A model generated the notes under the pieces. The model saw only the letters and a list, made by a program, of their open reading frames with translations. It was not told where the DNA came from and made no database searches. This document shows, in pieces, positions 37,899 through 64,000 of a stretch of 64,000 nucleotides of DNA. The DNA comes from Notolepis coatsorum (Eukaryota > Chordata > Actinopteri > Aulopiformes > Paralepididae), in contig OZ020601.1 of assembly GCA_963971535.1 (NCBI GenBank), positions 19,675,278 to 19,739,277 of the forward strand. The letters run 5' to 3'. The number at the start of each line of letters is the position of its first letter. Position 1 is the first letter of the stretch. A program made the translations under genes and the position numbers.

Positions 37899-38821
37899 GA
37901 GAATAGCAGGTTTCAGTCTATGTTGTTTAGTCCATTCAGTCTGTTCAGTGCTGTTTCAAGATGCACAGAACTGAAGAACCGCCCGCTTATATAGAGACAC
38001 AAATGTTCTAGAATGTGACATCATAAGGTGACATAACTTTCTATCATGACATCATACGGTGGTTCTAGAAAGTACTATTATGACATCACCACACACCAGA
38101 ATGTTCTATGTTCCAGAAAGGTCTATGACATCACCACAAACGTTCTAGAAGGTTCTATGTTCTAGAATGTTCTATTATGACATCATACTGTGACATCACA
38201 AATGTTCTTACATAATAGCATTAACTATTTATGTTCTTATTCAATCTGAACCCTGGGTTACATCCTCCCCTTCTTTCCTAATGCACGTCCCTGTGCATAT
38301 TATCCCAGTCTAAGCTCAGTAATCACAGACTCTTTAGATGACTCCGACTCCCAAGAACCTCATAGGATTGTGATAATGTAGTGCTGGGATAATATGCACA
38401 GGGACGTGCATTAGGAAAGAAGGGGAGGATGTAACCCAGGGTTCAGATTGAATAAGAACATAAATAGTTAATGCTATTATGTAAGAACATTTGTGATGTC
38501 ACAGTATGATGTCATAATAGAACATTCTAGAACATAGAACCTTCTAGAACGTTTGTGGTGATGTCATAGACCTTTCTGGAACATAGAACATTCTGGTGTG
38601 TGGTGATGTCATAATAGTACTTTCTAGAACCACCGTATGATGTCATGATAGAAAGTTATGTCACCTTATGATGTCACATTCTAGAACATTTGTGTCTCTA
38701 TATAAGCGGGCGGTTCTTCAGTTCTGTGCATCTTGAAACAGCACTGAACAGACTGAATGGACTAAACAACATAGACTGAAACCTGCAATTCTCTTTTTTT
38801 TATCCACTTTTTCTCCCATTT
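37871..38821. repeat. 0.95-kb palindrome made of LTR-like ends (about 438-bp arms, 75-bp spacer)
   Basis: Left arm 37871-38308 and right arm 38384-38821 are near-perfect reverse complements. Each arm reads, outward from the spacer: a purine tract (AGGAAAGAAGGGGAGGA), then TGTAACCCAGGG, then a TATA-like CTCTATATAAGCGGGCGG. A polypurine tract followed by TG and a TATA box is what the 3' end of an LTR retrotransposon looks like, so the arms are probably two LTR-end fragments in inverted order. It is a broken fossil without coding sequence. The outermost 35 bp of both arms are the SINE tail. Confidence 0.8.
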
Positions 38822-38989
38822 AGACTCTGGAATAGTGACTGGATTATCGTTACTAGTGGGTTTCCTAGTCGTGGATATGTCAGGACTTTTGGAGGTTCTC
38901 TATGTCTTGTCGACCTTCTTGGGTGTTCATCTCTGACATCTATTTCGTTTTCTTTTTCCACGTCGTCTTGGACATTCTCCTGCTAGCCT

Positions 38990-39207
38990 GGTCCTTACCA
39001 CACTACAACAACCCACTGTACATATCGGAACATCTGATAGCACTATTACTCTGTAGTACTCTTATTATATATTTGTGTAATTATCCTGTTTAATCACCTG
39101 TACATTGTGTATATTACTATTGCACTTTACTGTTACATTTGCACTCTGGTTGTATGCCAAACTTCTTTTCTGTGATGGCAGTACATTTGATCTGATCTAA
39201 TCTAATT
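38990..39207 (+). mobile_element. Interspersed repeat (TCTAATCTAA-tailed family)
   Basis: Ends TTTGATCTGATCTAATCTAA after TGCACTTTACTGTTACATTT; the same order of blocks is at 31840-31985 and 40770-40875. Lies just upstream of the SQLE promoter region. Confidence 0.55.
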
Positions 39208-39334
39208 GTATGAAGCCAGGTTTGAGCAGGGTGATTATTTCAGTCTTCTTCGCTGTGACTTGAATGATCCTCTGGGTGGAAACCAAATTCCCCATGCATG
39301 CAGCGAGCCGATGATGATGAGAGACCGGCTTCAG

Positions 39335-39798
39335 CCTCACCTTTCTGACGACGTCACATCATACTAGCAGCCTGCCCGGCTCGTCGTCCAACCAGCGGCC
39401 GGCCGCCCTCAGAGGCGTCCTATGGGCGGGTAGCGTGAGCTCTGCTCACCGCCGCGTCGCGCCTGGTTGGCGGGTCGAGCTGCAGAGAAGACGGGACGCC
39501 ACCCAATCCCGGAGCCGCCCGCGTTTTGCATTAGCATAATATATGCATCGTTTTTTTTGGACCGGTTTCTAAATTATCATGGGTTTTGATCAAAGCTGAA
39601 ATATTGTTTTGGACCGACTGACAGCTGGCAGGTCCTGAAAAAAAAAGAAAAAAAGGATATGAACCTGTAACTCACTATTTCATTTATTATTGTATTTGCC
39701 TTTTACCGGACGTCGGATTATTTTTTTCCCCTTTGCGCTTTTTATATTTTTAATTTGTATTATTCTACGTGTTCCTGGTCATTTCAAGTTACTAAAAG
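39335..39798 (+). promoter_or_regulatory. sqle: SQLE promoter/5' UTR candidate (CpG-rich)
   Basis: A CpG-dense block at 39340-39540 contrasts with the AT-rich surroundings. Seen in it: a CRE-like GACGTCAC at 39349-39356, a GC box GGGCGGG at 39424-39430, and a CCAAT box at 39503-39507. SQLE in other vertebrates is driven by SREBP with NF-Y and Sp1; the GC and CCAAT boxes fit that. I see only weak SRE-like candidates (GCTCACCGCC near 39444). Short upstream ORFs (ATG GGT TTT GAT CAA AGC TGA at 39579-39599, and ATG AAC CTG TAA near 39659) may lie in the 5' UTR if transcription starts before them. Confidence 0.55.
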
Positions 39799-59707
<19,909 letters not shown>

Positions 59708-60985
59708 GAGACACGCCCCCCCCCCCCCCCCCCCCCCGAGACGCCCAGACCCCCCCCCCCCCCCCCCCCCCTCCTGTAGACGACACCATCGGCACAAGTC
59801 ACCGTAGGAGTTGTTGTCCGAACGTTTTTTCGCGTTTATGTTCCATCCTTTGTATAAAAAAAAAATCACTTGTTGCTGCCTTTGACATCCACTTGTGTTG
59901 ACGGTCACTTAGTGATGATGACTGGTGTAAGTGTTTTATATATGACATGGTCCAGGGCCGTCTCTCTCTCTGCTGAAAGAAAATGTCTTATTTAATTGGA
60001 TTTCTGCCTTATTTAAATGCCTTGACACCTTTGGACGAACACACTGTGTAAACACACGACACGAGTCATATTCTACAACAGTGACTTGGCCTCCAGCTCG
60101 ACCCTACGTTGCCTAACCACAGGCTCCGCCGCTGTGGACTCACAATTCAATTCAATTGAAGAGCCATACTGTTGCGATAAGACGCCAATAGAGTTATTAC
60201 CATGTTGTTTGCTTTTATTTACATTTTAAACTCAAGTTGATCAAAATGTTGATTGTTGCGAGATGCTTAACTGTATGAAACCACTTGTTCCGCTGTCTAT
60301 AAGCCGTCACCTGATTTGAATTGTATTGAACATGAGGACATGTTCATTTAGATATTATACTGCATGGGTATGTTTATCAATGACTTATTGTACACCTGAA
60401 GCGCCTACTGGGGGGGGGGGGTTCTGGCAGGAGTGATTGGTCTCACGAAACAGGTTGTTCGTCCTGACATGTGTTCGTATCAAACACCTTCCTTCCTATT
60501 TTACCGACATGTGTATTTCCTGCCTTTTAAAGAATGTTATTGTACTTCACTTACTGTGTGACAAGGGAATGTTTTTCGTGATCCTCCTGCAGAACTTCTT
60601 ATTACCTGTGAAACTTGCTCCTAGAAGTCACAGAACCGAACCAGGAGTGGCTGTGACTGCAGACTCGAAGGCGCTGGTATGTCACTGAACACGTGGCACT
60701 TGTTGAGATGCCTTGAGGAGCGCTGGGCTTGACGCGTCACTCCCCCAGTAACAAATAGCACTGAATCATCTATTCAACGCGGGCCCCTGCGACCCGGGAG
60801 GGGATAAAGGGAATTGAGTCCCAGAACTGAAGCAAAGTCCAATGAAATGAAGCTCAGGGGGTTGTGTTTCTCTGAGCTGACTCTGGATCAGTTCCTCAGT
60901 CTTCTGCACTGTCCCTGTTTACCTGTCAATGTCTTGTGATTGATGAGCTGTAATTTAATAAATGGCAAATCTGTCCAAATTTGTC
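59708..60985 (+). other. sqle: SQLE 3' UTR
   Basis: From the TGA to just past an AATAAA at 60957-60962. It begins with two poly-C tracts (59717-59738 and 59750-59772) separated by GAGACGCCCAGA, and holds a poly-G run at 60411-60421. Otherwise unique sequence. Reverse-strand open frames over the poly-C tracts (59402-59908) are shadows. Confidence 0.7.
60957..60962 (+). terminator. sqle: SQLE polyadenylation signal AATAAA
   Basis: AATAAA in GTAATTTAATAAATGGC, 1.25 kb after the SQLE stop and followed by T/G-rich sequence (AATTTGTCTTTCTTTGTT), as a cleavage site needs. Confidence 0.65.
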
Positions 60986-61049
60986 TTTCTTTGTTATCGC
61001 CTGTAGTTTTCATTAGACTGGGATGTTGTAAAATGTGCAGTATTTTCAT

Positions 61050-61205
61050 AGATAGAGCTATAGATAACATTCAGCCACTAGATGTCACACTTTTTTTTAA
61101 ATTATATTCATTAATCAATATTGTTTTTTTTGGGGGGGTAGCAATACTTTTATTCCGCACCTTTCCAAAAGCTCTGTGGATGTATTATTATTAATCTAGA
61201 GCACA
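61050..61205 (-). mobile_element. MITE (TTAAAGGTGCTATA family), internal-deleted copy
   Basis: GCTATAGATAACATTCAGCC, ACTAGATGTCACAC, then GGGGGGGTAGCAATACTTTT and AAAAGCTCTGTGGATGTATT. Just past the SQLE 3' end. Confidence 0.6.
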
Positions 61206-61436
61206 TTTAACATTACACTTGGGTCTATATACCATACTTCCCACAATCCACCCAAGTCCCGCCTACCAATGACTAATTACATCAGAATCACTAGATTCAT
61301 GTATATGTTTGAATATGGCACATTTTAAGGAAATACTTTTTAGACCAACATTATTGCATTAGGATCTAATGTAAATCCCATATTTGGTTATATGCTTATT
61401 TGAGTGGTTATTTATTCATTTGTGGCCCTTTCATTA

Positions 61437-61590
61437 ATGGTAAATGGGCTGCATTTAGATAACAGCTTTTATCCAAAGCACTTTACAACTTATGTCTCGC
61501 ATTCACCCATTCAATCACACACAGCCATGCAGTGTCTTGCTCAAGGACACTTGGACATGTGGCCCAGGATTCAAGCCCAGGTCTCCTGAA
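61437..61590 (-). mobile_element. tRNA-derived SINE (same family as 52422-52650), minus strand
   Basis: AATGGGCTGCATTTAGATAA, CAGCTTTTATCCAAAGCAC, then GTGTCTTGCTCAAGGACAC, the complement of the SINE body. Confidence 0.75.
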
Positions 61591-61615
61591 TGGGAAGAGA
61601 AAGATTTATAGACTA

Positions 61616-62075
61616 GCCAGAGGGAACCCCGTCACGACAGAGGGAACCTGGTCACCACAGAGGGAACCCCGTCACGACAGAGAGAACCCCGTCACGACAG
61701 AGAGAACCCGGCCACCACAGAGGGAACCCGGTCACGACAGAGGGAACCTGGTCACGACAGAGGGAACCCTGTCACAACAGAGGGAACCCTGTCACAACAG
61801 AGGGAACCCCGTCACGACAGAGGGAACCCGGTCACCACAGACGGAACCCCGTCACGACAGAGAGAACCCGGTCACCACAGAGGGAACCCTGTCACGACAG
61901 AGAGAACCCGGTCACCACAGACGGAACCCCGTCACGACAGAGAGAACCCGGTCACCACAGACGGAACCCCGTCACGACAGAGAGAACCCGGTCACCACAG
62001 AGGTCACTACAGACGGAACCCCGTCACCACAGACGGAACCCCGTCACCACAGACGGAACCCCGTCACCACAGAGG
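61616..62075. repeat. Minisatellite, 20 bp unit (about 23 copies)
   Basis: CAGAGGGAACCC(C/G/T)GTCACGA in 20-bp steps with AGAGAGAACCC and CAGACGGAACCC variants; right third mostly CACCACAGACGG. Intergenic. Confidence 0.95.
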
Positions 62076-62164
62076 GACTTATATTATAACTAAGGCTTTT
62101 TATTTACCCAGGTTTGCTGAGCACATACATTTAGCAACGCCCTGCTTCACACTCACACAGTTGC

Positions 62165-63072
62165 ACACATTCACATCTGGGAACTTCCCAGTACAACCAG
62201 TCTGACACTGTTGACCACTAGGAGCTGCCCAGTACAACCACAGTCTGACACTGTTGACCACTAGGAGCTGCCCAGTACAACCACAGTCTGACACTGTTGA
62301 CCACTAGGAGCTGCCCAGTACAACCACAGTCTGACACTGTTGACCACTAGGAGCTGCCCAGTACAACCACAGTCTGACACTGTTGACCACTAGGAGCTGC
62401 CCAGTACAACCACAGTCTGACACTGTTGACCACTAGGAGCTGCCCAGTACAACCACAGTCTGACACAGTTGACCACTAGGAGCTGCCCAGTACAACCACA
62501 GTCTGACACTGTTGACCACTAGGAGCTGCCCAGTACAACCACAGTCTGACACTGTTGACCACTAGGAGCTGCCCAGTACAACCACAGTCTGACACTGTTG
62601 ACCACTAGGAGCTGCCCAGTACAACCACAGTCTGACACTGTTGACCACTAGGAGCTGCCCAGTACAACCACAGTCTGACACTGTTGACCACTAGGAGCTG
62701 CCCAGTACAACCACAGTATGACACTGTTGACCACTAGGAGCTGCCCAGTACAACCACAGTCTGACACAGTTGATCACTAGGAGCTGCCCAGCACAACCAC
62801 AGTATGACACTGTTGACCACTAGGAGCTGCCCAGTACAACCACAGTATGACACTGTTGACCACTAGGAGCTGCCCAGTACAACCACAGTCTGACACTGTT
62901 GACCACTAGGAGCTGCCCAGTACAACCACAGTCTGACACTGTTGACCACTAGGAGCTTCCCAGTACAACCACAGTCTGACACTGTTGACCACTAGGAGCT
63001 GCCCAGTACAACCACAGACTGACACTGTTGACCACTAGGAGCTGTCCAGTACAACCACAGTATGACACTGTG
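62165..63072. repeat. Minisatellite, 43 bp unit (about 21 copies)
   Basis: CCCAGTACAACCACAGTCTG plus ACACTGTTGACCACTAGGAGCTG, very uniform. Intergenic, downstream of SQLE. Confidence 0.96.
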
Positions 63073-63084
63073 AGCTACTCCACT

Positions 63085-63225
63085 GGAGCAGTTGCGGGTT
63101 AAGTGCCTTCAGCGGTTGGTATCGAGGGGGGAGAGTGATATTTCTTCCTGCTGGGGAATTGAACCGGCGACCTTCCGGTCACAAGCGATCGTGTCTCTAA
63201 CCTTTAGCCCTCCGCTGCTGCTTCA
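63085..63225 (-). mobile_element. tRNA-SINE-like fragment, minus strand
   Basis: GGGGAATTGAACCGGCGACC is a box B complement; TTCCGGTCACAAGCG and AACCTTTAGCCCTCCGC follow as the complement of the tRNA-like head. Confidence 0.6.
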
Positions 63226-63699
63226 GGCTTCAGGCAGGGCTGCCCTGCTACACTGACATTCTGACCTCTGACCTCCACCTTCCACATCACCACTGTAACA
63301 CACCTGTATTCCAGGTCTCCCGTGTGGCAAGACAAACGTCTCCTGGTCGGCCAGAGGACCATCCCCCCTCAGGCCAAGAGATACAGTAGTAGGCTTACTT
63401 CAGGCCAGTGCTTCTCAATTATATTTTTTCCCGCAACCTTTGACACAAAATAATGATTTTTATTTCTCATTTCATGCTATGAATAATAATTGGAGGAGGA
63501 GCTTTAGACTTCAAATATTCTTTATTTCACAAGAAGAAAAAGCATCTATACCAAATATTATAAACATGATCATTTGGATATCTTATCATGACCCCCCACC
63601 CCACCATCAAAAATAATCTCATCACCTTGTGCGTCCCGCCCCCAAGGTAAGAACCATTGCTTCATCTGCACCTTGTGTATACTATTTACTTTTACTGCA
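63226..63699. other. Intergenic, nothing recognised
   Basis: No exon or named repeat. It includes a CTTCTCAATTATATTTTTTCC stretch with the complement-like CAAGGTAAGAACCATTGCTT near 63645, possibly the ends of an old hAT-type element (AGTGCTTCTCAATTAT versus AAGAACCATTGC). Confidence 0.35.
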
Positions 63700-63935
63700 A
63701 TATATATTCAAATTACATTTTTCTATATATAACCGATAGGGCATACAGACCCTCATCTGCACCTTTGTTTACACTGTTTAATTTTCTCATATTTCTATAT
63801 TCAGATAACATTTTATTGCCTTATTTATGTCTTTCTACTATTACCCTGCCCATACCTGTACCTCCCCTCCCCCTCCTGCTATGACACCCGAATTTCCCCA
63901 TGGGGACCAATAAATTAATATCTTATCTTATTTAT
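63700..63935 (+). mobile_element. Retroposon 3' end, plus strand (ATTTCCC-tailed fish family)
   Basis: ACCGATAGGGCATACAGACC, TCTTTCTACTATTACCCTGC, then GAATTTCCCCATGGGGACCAA and a TAAATTAATATCTTATCTTA tail. Mirror of 23476-23775. Confidence 0.6.
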
Positions 63936-64000
63936 CTTTAATTAATTAAGCAGTGCTATTGCTACACAAGCAAAGCCCAAATGAAACCAGTCACAGACAC

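Noticed and set aside
37166-37906. 156- and 75-codon frames
   Set aside because: They lie in the tRNA-SINE; the same 75-codon frame recurs in the other copy at 32686-32913.
38430-38800. Intact LTR retrotransposon upstream of SQLE
   Set aside because: Only LTR-like end fragments in inverted order are seen; no gag or pol signal nearby, so it is a rearranged fossil.

Overview
The window is animal nuclear DNA, almost certainly from a teleost fish. It has multi-exon genes with GT-AG introns, fish-type L2 and other LINEs, tRNA-derived SINEs, hAT, piggyBac and Harbinger-type MITEs, and an exceptional load of minisatellites (more than 20 arrays). All three host genes lie on the + strand.

Layout. 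(1) 1-7.6 kb: the last intron, last coding exon (4297-4464) and probable long 3' UTR of a gene whose C-terminus matches RNF144B, a membrane-anchored RBR E3 ubiquitin ligase. (2) 10.0-33.5 kb: a complete 14-exon gene for a class II xylose isomerase. Joining the exons gives 446 residues with no stop, and every metal-binding and catalytic residue of the family is present. This enzyme is textbook for bacteria, plants and some fungi, and mammals lack it; here it is an intron-rich gene inside a vertebrate-type locus. (3) 39.3-61.0 kb: a complete 11-exon squalene epoxidase gene (SQLE, 568 residues) with a CpG-rich promoter region and one GC-AG intron. (4) 61-64 kb: intergenic repeats and two more minisatellites.

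The most unusual feature is in the xylose isomerase gene. Several of its introns hold tandem arrays that start or end exactly on an exon-intron junction, so the splice site itself is copied. The exon 4 donor is repeated about 75-80 times, the exon 7 acceptor dozens of times, and the exon 8 and exon 9 donors four times each. The array before exon 3 carries an acceptor-like T-tract plus CAG in each unit, and a second array in intron 4 carries the donor consensus CAG|GTAAGA in each unit. At exon 7 (21-bp unit, RYIVTYD) and exon 9 (42-bp unit, 14 residues) the copies are in frame and open, so use of an alternative site would give a repeat-bearing enzyme.

The introns and flanks are full of mobile elements: at least eight copies of one LINE family, one L2 copy with an open 610-codon reverse transcriptase frame, paired tRNA-SINEs with target-site duplications, hAT MITEs with clean 8-bp duplications (one sits inside a minisatellite), a three-level nest of MITEs in SQLE intron 3, and a 0.95-kb palindrome made of LTR-like ends upstream of SQLE. 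The three genes have no evident shared pathway: ubiquitin ligation, pentose/hexose isomerisation and sterol synthesis. Their adjacency looks like plain neighbourhood.
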